This document shows, in pieces, positions 18,149 to 25,648 of a DNA stretch of 64,000 nt. Source of the stretch: Shewanella pneumatophori (lineage in GTDB: Bacteria > Pseudomonadota > Gammaproteobacteria > Enterobacterales > Shewanellaceae); NCBI RefSeq assembly GCF_023283895.1, contig NZ_JAKILB010000012.1, positions 62,001-126,000 on the forward strand, given 5' to 3'. The stretch's first letter is position 1. The number at the start of each line of letters is the position of its first letter. Position numbers and translations under genes: made by a program. The notes under the pieces are model-generated. The model did not search any database, was not told the DNA's origin, and was given only the letters and a program-made list of their open reading frames with translations.

Positions 18149-18346
18149 ATGCTGATATTGACTCGTCGTGTTGGTGAAACACTGATGATTGGTGACGAAG
18201 TAACGGTCACTGTATTAGGCGTTAAAGGTAACCAAGTAAGAATTGGTGTAAATGCACCTAAAGAAGTCTCTGTACATCGTGAAGAGATTTATCAACGCAT
18301 TCAATCTGAAAAATCAGGTACGCCATCTGAAGGCGGTAACTTTTGA
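18149..18346 (+). CDS. csrA: Carbon storage regulator CsrA
   Basis: CsrA is a dimeric RNA-binding protein that binds GGA sites near ribosome sites and controls carbon flux, motility and biofilm. The 65-residue protein has the family sequence [20 protein letters not shown] with the RNA-contacting Arg44-region [11 protein letters not shown] very strong AAAGGAG ribosome site lies 7 bases before the ATG. It lies between alaS and a Ser/Arg tRNA array, as in E. coli. Confidence 0.97.
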
Positions 18347-18375
18347 TCTAGTAAAGATCAATGAAGAATTCTAGA

Positions 18376-18401
18376 AGCCAGCTATTACAGCTGGCTTTTT
18401 C
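18376..18401 (+). terminator. Rho-independent terminator after csrA
   Basis: Stem AGCCAGC / GCTGGCT (18376-18382 and 18390-18396) is followed by five T. Confidence 0.85.
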
Positions 18402-18742
18402 ATTTTTGAGTCTTGAAAGCATAATAGCTATTAGTTCTGAGCAAAGTGCTGACAAGTTTCGGCTCAACTTCCTTTTTAACTGGCTTTACAGCGCTGGCCT
18501 ATGATTTCGGGTCTCATCGTGGAGATAAAATGAGCGTTGAATATCGACTTAGGTAATTTTTAGATCAAAATTAACGATTGAGCTGATGTTTTAAAAGTTC
18601 GGTAGTGATTGGTTTTGTCATTTAGCAGCGAAAAATACCGTTAATAAAGTGACAAAAAACCTACTTTAAAGGGTAAGTTAGACTGTTATACAGACAAGAT
18701 GCTTAAAAACAGTTCAAACGCGAATGGTTTCTTAAAAAGGGT

Positions 18743-18770
18743 TTGACTTATTTTCGGCAGACAGTAATAT
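18743..18770 (+). promoter_or_regulatory. Promoter of the tRNA array
   Basis: TTGACT (18743-18748) and TAATAT (18765-18770) are 16 bp apart, followed by the GC-rich discriminator GTGCGCC. Such a discriminator is typical of stable-RNA promoters under growth-rate (stringent) control. It lies just upstream of the first tRNA. Confidence 0.7.
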
Positions 18771-18784
18771 GTGCGCCAAGAAAC

Positions 18785-18876
18785 GGAGAGGTGGCCGAGT
18801 GGCCGAAGGCGCTCCCCTGCTAAGGGAGTATGGGCTTTAACTCCCATCGAGGGTTCGAATCCCTCCTTCTCCGCCA
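18785..18876 (+). tRNA. tRNA-Ser (GCU), copy 1
   Basis: A 92-nt class II tRNA with acceptor GGAGAGG / CTTCTCC, anticodon GCT at 18819-18821 flanked by CTCCC...GGGAG, a long variable arm, TTCGAAT T-loop and encoded CCA. Copies 2 and 3 are identical. Confidence 0.96.
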
Positions 18877-18897
18877 TTTCTTACAATAGACAACGAT

Positions 18898-18974
18898 GCG
18901 GATGTAGCTCAGCTGGATAGAGTACCTGGCTACGAACCAGGCGGTCGGAGGTTCGAATCCTCCCATCCGCACCA
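18898..18974 (+). tRNA. tRNA-Arg (ACG), copy 1
   Basis: A 77-nt tRNA with acceptor GCGGATG / CATCCGC, anticodon loop CTACGAA (ACG, read as ICG), and encoded CCA. Confidence 0.97.
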
Positions 18975-19004
18975 TTTCTATTGTCGTGATAAATGTTTTA
19001 GTGA

Positions 19005-19081
19005 GCGGATGTAGCTCAGCTGGATAGAGTACCTGGCTACGAACCAGGCGGTCGGAGGTTCGAATCCTCCCATCCGCACCA
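19005..19081 (+). tRNA. tRNA-Arg (ACG), copy 2
   Basis: Identical in sequence to copy 1, 77 nt with GCGGATG acceptor and CCA end. Confidence 0.97.
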
Positions 19082-19113
19082 TTAAATCATTTATAGCAGT
19101 AAACGTTCTATAT

Positions 19114-19190
19114 GCGGATGTAGCTCAGCTGGATAGAGTACCTGGCTACGAACCAGGCGGTCGGAGGTTCGAATCCTCCCATCCGCACCA
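19114..19190 (+). tRNA. tRNA-Arg (ACG), copy 3
   Basis: Identical to copy 1, 77 nt with GCGGATG acceptor and CCA end. Confidence 0.97.
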
Positions 19191-19221
19191 TAGAATGCAA
19201 AGAATTTAAGATTTTATATGA

Positions 19222-19298
19222 GCGGATGTAGCTCAGCTGGATAGAGTACCTGGCTACGAACCAGGCGGTCGGAGGTTCGAATCCTCCCATCCGCACCA
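19222..19298 (+). tRNA. tRNA-Arg (ACG), copy 4
   Basis: Identical to copy 1. It is the first gene of the block duplicated 365 bp downstream. Confidence 0.97.
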
Positions 19299-19330
19299 TA
19301 TAAAACAATGATTTAAGTAGTACCGATTTT

Positions 19331-19407
19331 GCGCGTGTAGCTCAGCTGGATAGAGTACCTGGCTACGAACCAGGCGGTCGGAGGTTCGAATCCTCCCACG
19401 CGCACCA
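19331..19407 (+). tRNA. tRNA-Arg (ACG), copy 5, variant acceptor
   Basis: 77 nt, same body and ACG anticodon, but the acceptor stem is GCGCGTG / CACGCGC: changes on both sides are compensatory, so the stem stays paired. Confidence 0.96.
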
Positions 19408-19416
19408 TGAATTGAC

Positions 19417-19508
19417 GGAGAGGTGGCCGAGTGGCCGAAGGCGCTCCCCTGCTAAGGGAGTATGGGCTTTAACTCCCATCGAGGGTTCGAATCCCTCCTT
19501 CTCCGCCA
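19417..19508 (+). tRNA. tRNA-Ser (GCU), copy 2
   Basis: Identical 92-nt tRNA-Ser with GCT anticodon and CCA, nine bases after Arg copy 5. Confidence 0.96.
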
Positions 19509-19520
19509 TCATTCTTGCGA

Positions 19521-19549
19521 AAAACCGCAACCCAAGTTGCGGTTTTTTG
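19521..19549 (+). terminator. Terminator inside the tRNA array
   Basis: An 11-bp stem AAAACCGCAAC / GTTGCGGTTTT with a short loop is followed by T. It separates the first seven tRNA genes from the last three. Confidence 0.85.
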
Positions 19550-19586
19550 TCCTCAGAATGATGGAAATGTTTTAAGTTTTATATGA

Positions 19587-19663
19587 GCGGATGTAGCTCA
19601 GCTGGATAGAGTACCTGGCTACGAACCAGGCGGTCGGAGGTTCGAATCCTCCCATCCGCACCA
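19587..19663 (+). tRNA. tRNA-Arg (ACG), copy 6
   Basis: 77 nt, GCGGATG acceptor, identical to copies 1-4; the duplicate of copy 4. Confidence 0.97.
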
Positions 19664-19695
19664 TATAAAACAACGAGTTAAGTAGTACCGATTTT

Positions 19696-19772
19696 GCGCG
19701 TGTAGCTCAGCTGGATAGAGTACCTGGCTACGAACCAGGCGGTCGGAGGTTCGAATCCTCCCACGCGCACCA
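19696..19772 (+). tRNA. tRNA-Arg (ACG), copy 7, variant acceptor
   Basis: 77 nt, GCGCGTG / CACGCGC acceptor, the duplicate of copy 5. Confidence 0.96.
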
Positions 19773-19781
19773 TGAATTGAC

Positions 19782-19873
19782 GGAGAGGTGGCCGAGTGGC
19801 CGAAGGCGCTCCCCTGCTAAGGGAGTATGGGCTTTAACTCCCATCGAGGGTTCGAATCCCTCCTTCTCCGCCA
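19782..19873 (+). tRNA. tRNA-Ser (GCU), copy 3
   Basis: 92 nt, identical to copies 1 and 2; last tRNA of the array. Confidence 0.96.
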
Positions 19874-19883
19874 TCATACCAAC

Positions 19884-19912
19884 AAAAAAACCGCACTCGT
19901 TGCGGTTTTTTT
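19884..19912 (+). terminator. Terminator at the end of the tRNA array
   Basis: Stem AAAAAAACCGCA / TGCGGTTTTTTT with loop CTCGT gives a strong intrinsic terminator. Confidence 0.88.
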
Positions 19913-20461
19913 GTATCTGCAATTTGAGTGATTCTAGTTTAATAGCAATTAGTACAAATGTTTGGCTGTCTACAGCTGTGTTGAATTACAGCTATTCGGC
20001 TTGAATTGGTTTGCCAAAAAACGCGCTAAATAAATTAACTTCTTATTTTTATTGCACTCAAGATAAAACCTACCAGTTTCAATTTCCTTTTCTATACTCT
20101 TTATTATCAACAACTATTTTTATTATAAATCGTAGTCAATATGTGGGATTTCAACTTACTGTAGATATTGTCTACATAGTTTCTTGCAATCTGTATCACT
20201 CATAATCGTGATATTTGCAGGCGTCTGTACATCTAAGACAAAACTTTTCTACCTTAAGTGAAAGGAGTGAGCTTTGTACTTCGCTCTAATCATGAAATCA
20301 CCGCCATAAATTTACGTGTAATTGGACTTGATTACTATTTGTACTCGTGTAGGTTGAAAAAACCCTTGGTAATTTGTCGTAATCACTTTGGAAGTCGCTT
20401 TTGCGCAGAGTGGACACAGGTTTGTTTTCAACAAATGTGTTTAAAAGAACGGAGATCTTAT
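19913..20461. other. Non-coding gap before the sulfatase
   Basis: About 550 bp, AT-rich, with only short frames lacking family character. It should contain the sulfatase promoter, but no confident -35/-10 pair was found. Confidence 0.5.
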
Positions 20462-22012
20462 ATGGCATTGCTTCAAAACCATGCGAAAAAAAAGTGGGCT
20501 GCAATTTCACTTGTCGCTAGCTTATTTTCTGCTTCCGCTATGGCTGCTGATAAACCTAATATTTTGGTGATTTGGGGAGATGATATTGGGCAGTCAAATA
20601 TCAGTGCTTATACATTTGGCATGATGGGTTATAAAACACCCAATATCGACAGTATTGCTAAAGAAGGCATGATGTTTACTGACTATTACGGCGAGCAATC
20701 TTGTACCGCTGGTCGCTCTACATTTATTACTGGTCAGAGTGTATTTAGAACGGGTTTATCTAAAGTGGGCATGCCGGGCGCGGATGTCGGCTTGCAAGAT
20801 ACTGACGCTACGATAGCCGAGATCTTAAAACCCATGGGTTACGCGACCGGGCAATTTGGTAAAAACCACTTAGGCGATCAAGATAAGTTTTTACCGACTA
20901 ATCATGGTTTTGATGAGTTTTTTGGTAATTTATATCACCTCAACGCTGAAGAAGAGCCTGAAAATATCGATTACCCGAAAGATCCTGAGTTTCGTAAAAA
21001 GTTTGGTCCACGAGGTGTTATTAAGTCTTCAGCAGATGGAAAAATTGAAGATACTGGTCCATTAACCAAAAAACGTATGGAAACGGTTGATGATGAAACC
21101 GTTGAAGCTGCAATCGACTTTATGGAGCGCAAAGTAAAAGCTAAAAAACCTTTCTTTGTATGGTGGAGTGGCACACGTATGCACTTCAGAACCCACGTAA
21201 AGCCAGAGTTACAAGGTTCTAGTAAGCTGAGCAATTATGCTGACGGTATGATTGAGCACGATAATCATGTCGGCCAACTTCTAGCGGCTGTTGATAAACT
21301 CGGTATTAAAGATAATACCATCGTATTTTACTCAACCGACAATGGCCCGCATATGAACACTTGGCCTGATGCGGGCACAACACCATTTAGAGGAGAGAAA
21401 AATACTAACTGGGAAGGGGCGTATCGTGTGCCTGCAATGGTGCGTTGGCCGGGTAATATCCCAGAGGGCAGTGTGTCGAATGACATAATGCACCATATGG
21501 ATTGGATGCCAACTTTCGCAGCCGCAGCTGGTGATAGCAAGGTTAAAGAGAAACTGCTTAAAGGCCATAAGGCGGGGAGTAAGACCTTTAAAAACCATCT
21601 TGATGGCTACAACTTTTTACCTTACCTAACAGGTAAAGATATGACGCCGCCACGTGAAGAGATCTTCTACTTTACTGATGATGGTGACTTAGCTGCGTTA
21701 CGCTTTAAAAACTGGAAGTTAGTGTTTATGGAGCAGCGCGTAGAGGGGACGTTATTGCTCTGGGCTAATCCATTTACCGTATTACGTTTACCTAAGATCT
21801 ATAACTTGCGTATGGACCCTTATGAAAATGCTGACATTACCTCAAACACTTATTGGGATTGGATGCTAGATAGGGCCTTTATGTTAGTGCCTGCACAGGC
21901 TTATGTGGCTAAATTCTTGGAAACATTTAAAGAATATCCGCCTAGCCAAAAGGCAGCGAGCTTTAGCTTAGATCAAGTGATGGAGAAACTACAAACTCCG
22001 CCAAGTAAGTAA
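20462..22012 (+). CDS. Secreted sulfatase (arylsulfatase family)
   Basis: Sulfatases hydrolyse sulfate esters; this one should act in the periplasm or outside. From ATG 20462 (GGAG about 8 bases upstream) it has 516 residues. A signal peptide ends AMA-A near residues 28-29. The first metal Asp pair is in NILVIWGDDIG (D40, D41). The formylglycine motif is SCTAGRSTFITG with Cys81, a C-x-A-x-R type core. Later blocks FGKNHLGDQDKF and STDNGPHMNTWPD match sulfatase metal and substrate sites. No sulfatase-maturing enzyme is in the window, and the substrate cannot be predicted. The frame is open to 20258, but that extension would bury the signal peptide. Confidence 0.9.
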   Translation: MALLQNHAKKKWAAISLVASLFSASAMAADKPNILVIWGDDIGQSNISAYTFGMMGYKTPNIDSIAKEGMMFTDYYGEQSCTAGRSTFITGQSVFRTGLSKVGMPGADVGLQDTDATIAEILKPMGYATGQFGKNHLGDQDKFLPTNHGFDEFFGNLYHLNAEEEPENIDYPKDPEFRKKFGPRGVIKSSADGKIEDTGPLTKKRMETVDDETVEAAIDFMERKVKAKKPFFVWWSGTRMHFRTHVKPELQGSSKLSNYADGMIEHDNHVGQLLAAVDKLGIKDNTIVFYSTDNGPHMNTWPDAGTTPFRGEKNTNWEGAYRVPAMVRWPGNIPEGSVSNDIMHHMDWMPTFAAAAGDSKVKEKLLKGHKAGSKTFKNHLDGYNFLPYLTGKDMTPPREEIFYFTDDGDLAALRFKNWKLVFMEQRVEGTLLLWANPFTVLRLPKIYNLRMDPYENADITSNTYWDWMLDRAFMLVPAQAYVAKFLETFKEYPPSQKAASFSLDQVMEKLQTPPSK

Positions 22013-22026
22013 AGGCGTTAAAGATC

Positions 22027-22047
22027 AAGGGCGTTCGCGCCCTTTTT
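22027..22047 (+). terminator. Terminator after the sulfatase
   Basis: Stem GGGCG / CGCCC closed by a stable TTCG tetraloop (22034-22037), then five T. It separates the sulfatase from the MoxR operon. Confidence 0.85.
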
Positions 22048-22109
22048 CTATTTTAGCGCCTAGTTGGCGCTGGTTTTAGATTAGAAAGTCGATAAAGGAA
22101 TATGCATCT

Positions 22110-23102
22110 ATGACTGGCTCACAGATAAGTGGTCAACAGGTTCATCAGCAACTTCAACAGCTACAACTGGCTTTATCACAGCAGGTGCTTGGCCAAGAAC
22201 ATGTTGTTAAAGGGCTCATTTTGGCCTTACTTGCTAATGGTCATGTGTTGCTAGAAGGCTTACCTGGTACAGCTAAAACACGCTCGGTTAAAACCTTGGC
22301 TGAATTATTAAATTTATCCAATGGTCGTGTGCAATTTACGCCGGATTTGCTTCCATCTGATGTTATTGGTTATGAGGCGCTTTCTGCAACAAATAGCAAC
22401 CAAATAGACTTTAACCCCGGCCCAGTGTTTAACCATATTTTGCTCGCTGATGAAATTAACCGTGCACCACCTAAAGTACAATCAGCATTGCTTGAATCAA
22501 TGGAAGAACGTCAAGTCACTGTGGGTAACACAACCCATGCGATGCATGAAGTATTCTTAGTATTAGCCACGCAAAACCCGATAGAGCAAGAAGGTACATA
22601 CCCGTTACCTGAAGCGCAAATGGACAGGTTTTTATTTAAAATCATCCTTGAATACCCTGATGATGACACAGAGCTGGAGATTATTCGTTTAACACGAGGA
22701 CAAGAGTCAGCAGCGGACTTAAGCGCTCTTGTTATTGATGATGCGGATAACTTAATTAAGTCAGCCAGACAGATGGTTCATCAAGTTTACCTGTCTGAGA
22801 GCATTGAGAAATATATCGTAGCGCTAGTGATGGTGACAAGAAAGCCTGAGCGCTATCCAGATAGTGACTTACGTGAGCTTATTAAAGTTGGGGCTAGCCC
22901 GCGAGCGTCTATTGCGTTAGATAAGGCATCTCGCGCACATGCGGTTTTAGCTGGGCGGGATTATGTTGATCCTGATGATGTACGCGCTGTGGTTTTACAA
23001 GTATTGAGTCACCGTATTAGTCTTTCTTATGCCGCTGTTGCAAAGGCTAAAACTGCGCAGGATGTTGTTAAAGAAATCGTGCGAGTGACACCATTGGTAT
23101 GA
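22110..23102 (+). CDS. MoxR-family AAA+ ATPase
   Basis: MoxR ATPases act as chaperones for assembly or activation of partner proteins, usually together with von Willebrand A (VWA) proteins. The 330-residue protein has Walker A GLPGTAKT at residues 50-57, Walker B HILLADEINRAPPK, sensor 1 VLATQNPIEQEGTYPLPEAQ with the MDRF arginine region, and the C-terminal lid. AAGGA lies at 22095-22099. It heads a six-gene operon with overlapping ends (22110-28627) that resembles the Bacteroides aerotolerance (Bat) cluster. Confidence 0.93.
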   Translation: MTGSQISGQQVHQQLQQLQLALSQQVLGQEHVVKGLILALLANGHVLLEGLPGTAKTRSVKTLAELLNLSNGRVQFTPDLLPSDVIGYEALSATNSNQIDFNPGPVFNHILLADEINRAPPKVQSALLESMEERQVTVGNTTHAMHEVFLVLATQNPIEQEGTYPLPEAQMDRFLFKIILEYPDDDTELEIIRLTRGQESAADLSALVIDDADNLIKSARQMVHQVYLSESIEKYIVALVMVTRKPERYPDSDLRELIKVGASPRASIALDKASRAHAVLAGRDYVDPDDVRAVVLQVLSHRISLSYAAVAKAKTAQDVVKEIVRVTPLV

Positions 23103-24028
23103 CGATAAAGGATGAGCGGGTTTATACCAACTTACCGGCGCTGTTAGCACTGAGATACCAAAGCCAACAATTGTCGTTATCACCTAAGTATCGTCCAGCT
23201 GGCATGTTATCTGGGCGGCATGCTTCGAATGTGAAAGGTCGTGGATTAAACTTTGAAGAGCTACGCCAATATCAAGCGGGTGACAATATACGCCAAATTG
23301 ACTCTCGAGTTTCTGCGCGTCTAGGTAAGCCCTATGTTCGGGTATATTCAGAGGAAACCGATCGTCCGGTTCATATTGTTATCGATCAGCGACTGGCTAT
23401 GTTTTTCGGTAGTCAATGTTTTACAAAATCTGTGGTTGCCGCACAAGTGGCAGCAATGCTTGCATGGCAAGCATTTGAAAGCGGCGATCGTGTTGGAGGA
23501 TTAGTGCTTGGTCCGCAAGATTGTATTCAGATTGACCCCATGCGCTCTAAAGATAATGTTATACGGTTTTTAGAAGCCATCGTTCGTGCTAACAACCAAC
23601 TAGATCTAGCTGCTAGCAAACTTTCACAAAACAGCCCCTCACTGCTTTCGCAGGCAAGACCGCTTATCGCACGCTTAACTAGCCAAAGTGTAATGCTACT
23701 GATTACTGACATTGAAGGGATCCAAACTCAAGAATTTGCTGAGTTGGAGGCATTATCTCAACGGGCTAACATCATACTTTTTATTGTGCAGGACTCATTA
23801 GAGGATGACTTATCTCGTGCACATGGTTTGAGTGTGTCTCACGGAGAGCAGCAGGTTAACATCCAGTTTAATGATGATAATCAGCGTAAATACGGTCAGT
23901 TATATCAGCAACGATTGACAAGTTTGGAGCAATGTTTATTAAGCAGCGCGTTACCTGTTGGGGTACTCAATACAACTGAGCCTGCGATAAACCAATTGAT
24001 GCAATTGCTTAGCGGTGAACAGACATGA
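23099..24028 (+). CDS. DUF58 domain protein
   Basis: A 309-residue DUF58 protein, the usual partner of MoxR. The family mark GRGLNFEELRQYQAGDNIRQIDSRVSARLGKPYVR is seen near residues 43-80, followed by a VWA-like fold region (HIVIDQRLAMFFG). No signal peptide, so cytoplasmic. Its ATG overlaps the MoxR stop by four bases (ATGA). Function is unproved; DUF58 proteins are thought to be targets or adaptors of MoxR. Confidence 0.88.
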   Translation: MTIKDERVYTNLPALLALRYQSQQLSLSPKYRPAGMLSGRHASNVKGRGLNFEELRQYQAGDNIRQIDSRVSARLGKPYVRVYSEETDRPVHIVIDQRLAMFFGSQCFTKSVVAAQVAAMLAWQAFESGDRVGGLVLGPQDCIQIDPMRSKDNVIRFLEAIVRANNQLDLAASKLSQNSPSLLSQARPLIARLTSQSVMLLITDIEGIQTQEFAELEALSQRANIILFIVQDSLEDDLSRAHGLSVSHGEQQVNIQFNDDNQRKYGQLYQQRLTSLEQCLLSSALPVGVLNTTEPAINQLMQLLSGEQT

Positions 24029-24588
24029 ATCAGTTAGCTCAGTTGGTCGAGATCACTACACCAGATGCAATCAGTTGGTGGCCATTAGCTCCTGGCTGGT
24101 ATCTGGTGGTATTTGTGTTTTTTATTACTGCTTTATTTGTGGCTTGGCATAAAAGGAAAACATGGCTTCGTAATCAATATCGCCGCAACGCTATTTTCGA
24201 AACCCAAAAGCTGACTTATGTAGAAGCTAACCAATTAAATCAGCTACTTCGTTTAGCTGCGCAGCGGGGCAGTTTGGAGTGGAGAAACAAGAGAGCTCAG
24301 CTTAATGTAACCGGGAAACCATGGTTTGAGTTGCTCAATAGTTTGGGACCTAAAGATCTATTTACTCAAGAGCAAGTGGCGCGACTAGAATACCTTAATT
24401 ATCACAGTAGTCAGGAGTCTGCTAAGGCGGACGTTTTGGCTGCTGAAGGTGTTGCTGCTGACTCTTCTACGGCAGTTGAGCCGAAACAGGCTAGCAAGCT
24501 TAATGAGTTATCGGAGACCGAATTTGAGCTGCTAAAAACATTAGCAATTAAATGGTTAAAGGAGCACAAGTTTGAGCATCTCGCTTGA
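24025..24588 (+). CDS. DUF4381 membrane protein
   Basis: A 187-residue protein with an N-terminal hydrophobic segment (PGWYLVVFVFFITALFVAW, about 27-45) and a basic cytoplasmic part (KRKTWLRNQYRRNAIFE). This arrangement and its place between DUF58 and VWA genes match DUF4381. It overlaps its upstream neighbour by four bases and the next gene by 17. It probably takes part in a membrane complex with the VWA proteins. Confidence 0.8.
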   Translation: MNQLAQLVEITTPDAISWWPLAPGWYLVVFVFFITALFVAWHKRKTWLRNQYRRNAIFETQKLTYVEANQLNQLLRLAAQRGSLEWRNKRAQLNVTGKPWFELLNSLGPKDLFTQEQVARLEYLNYHSSQESAKADVLAAEGVAADSSTAVEPKQASKLNELSETEFELLKTLAIKWLKEHKFEHLA

Positions 24589-25648
24589 GTATCCATGGCT
24601 ACTGATTTTAGTTATTTTACCTTTATTTATTTTTAGGTTTTCGCCTGCCTATTTACAACCCTCTGCGTCAATATATCTGCCTTTTTTCGCTCGCTTAATC
24701 AGAGCTACGGGGCAAACTCCAACCTCAGGTAATCAAGTGCAGCAGCGTAAACGGGTGCAAATGTTGGCGCTGCTTTTAAGCTGGTTGCTGCTGATTGTTT
24801 GCCTTGCTCGTCCAGTATTGCTCGGGGAGCCAATATTTGTTGGAAAAACCGGACGAGACTTAATGGTGGCTGTTGACCTGTCACAATCGATGGAACAAAA
24901 GGATTATCAATTAGATGATGAAACAGTCTCTCGATTAACGGCGTTAAAATCGTTATTAGTGTCTTTTTCTGAGCAGCGTAAAGGAGATCGTTTAGGCCTA
25001 ATTGTTTTTGGTTCTGGTGCCTATTTACAAGTCCCTTTTACTGAAGACTTAACCTTGTGGCAGACATTGCTAACGCAAATGGATACGCAAATGGCGGGAC
25101 CTGCGACAGCAATAGGTGACGCCATTGGACTTAGTATTCGTGCATTTGAAAACTCAAGTACTGAGCAGCGGGTTTTACTATTGGTAACAGATGGCAGTGA
25201 CACCAGCTCTAGGCTTGATCCCGTTGACGCGGCGCGCGTAGCGGCTACAGATGGCATCCAAATTTATACCCTAGGTATGGGATCAATTAATACCTTAGGC
25301 GATGACAAGGTTGATTTTAACACCTTAAATAAAATTGCAGTGGTGAGTAACGGTAAGTCGTTTGAAGCAAGTGACAGTAACGCTATTGCAAAAGTATTAG
25401 CCCAAGTAAACGACATCGCGCCGGCATCTTATCAACAGCAAAGTTACCTTGCTAAAACAGAGCTTTACCCATATTTAGTGGGGCCGATGATCATCTTATA
25501 TACCTTAGTTTGGTCAGGGCTCGCTTTGGCCTCATTTGTGGCTAGGCGCAAAGCGATAAAGTATGAATCAGTTTATCAAGGAGTGATTAACGCTTCAGAT
25601 AATAGCGAAAATAAGCAAGTCGCAGATAGCTTAAAGGAGGAAGCCTGA
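24572..25648 (+). CDS. VWA-domain membrane protein (BatA-like)
   Basis: A 358-residue protein starting at TTG 24572, supported by AAAGGAG about 7 bases upstream and by the operon overlap. Two N-terminal membrane segments (about 8-25 and 63-83) precede a VWA domain with the metal-ion (MIDAS) motif D102-L-S-Q-S and TDGSDTSSRLDP. A third membrane segment (TELYPYLVGPMIILYTLVW) follows near residue 295. This is the BatA plan. The next gene starts at its stop (one-base overlap). Confidence 0.9.
   Translation: MSISLEYPWLLILVILPLFIFRFSPAYLQPSASIYLPFFARLIRATGQTPTSGNQVQQRKRVQMLALLLSWLLLIVCLARPVLLGEPIFVGKTGRDLMVAVDLSQSMEQKDYQLDDETVSRLTALKSLLVSFSEQRKGDRLGLIVFGSGAYLQVPFTEDLTLWQTLLTQMDTQMAGPATAIGDAIGLSIRAFENSSTEQRVLLLVTDGSDTSSRLDPVDAARVAATDGIQIYTLGMGSINTLGDDKVDFNTLNKIAVVSNGKSFEASDSNAIAKVLAQVNDIAPASYQQQSYLAKTELYPYLVGPMIILYTLVWSGLALASFVARRKAIKYESVYQGVINASDNSENKQVADSLKEEA

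Larger units (their letters stand above)
18347..18784. other. csrA to tRNA array spacer
   Basis: After the csrA terminator (18376-18401) there are about 340 bp without a recognisable gene, ending in a tRNA-type promoter (18743-18770). Confidence 0.5.
19212..19512 (+). repeat. tRNA block duplication, left copy
   Basis: A 301-bp block (Arg4, Arg5 variant, Ser2 and spacers) is repeated at 19577-19877 with only two differences seen, both in the Arg4-Arg5 spacer (ATGATT versus ACGAGT). Confidence 0.9.
19577..19877 (+). repeat. tRNA block duplication, right copy
   Basis: This is the 365-bp-offset copy of 19212-19512. It carries Arg6, Arg7 (variant acceptor) and Ser3 and is followed by its own terminator with a different loop. 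Confidence 0.9.

Noticed and set aside
18898..19873. Repeated 77-bp units resembling a CRISPR array
   Set aside because: Each unit folds as a complete tRNA with CCA end; spacing is irregular and no cas genes are present.
18686..19922. Minus-strand frames over the tRNA array (with GGFEPPTAWFVARYS-type repeats) and a plus frame at 19777
   Set aside because: They are readings through tRNA genes, a well-known source of false proteins, and repeat exactly with the tRNA copies.
20011..20205. 64-codon frame between tRNAs and sulfatase
   Set aside because: AT-rich, no ribosome site, no family resemblance.
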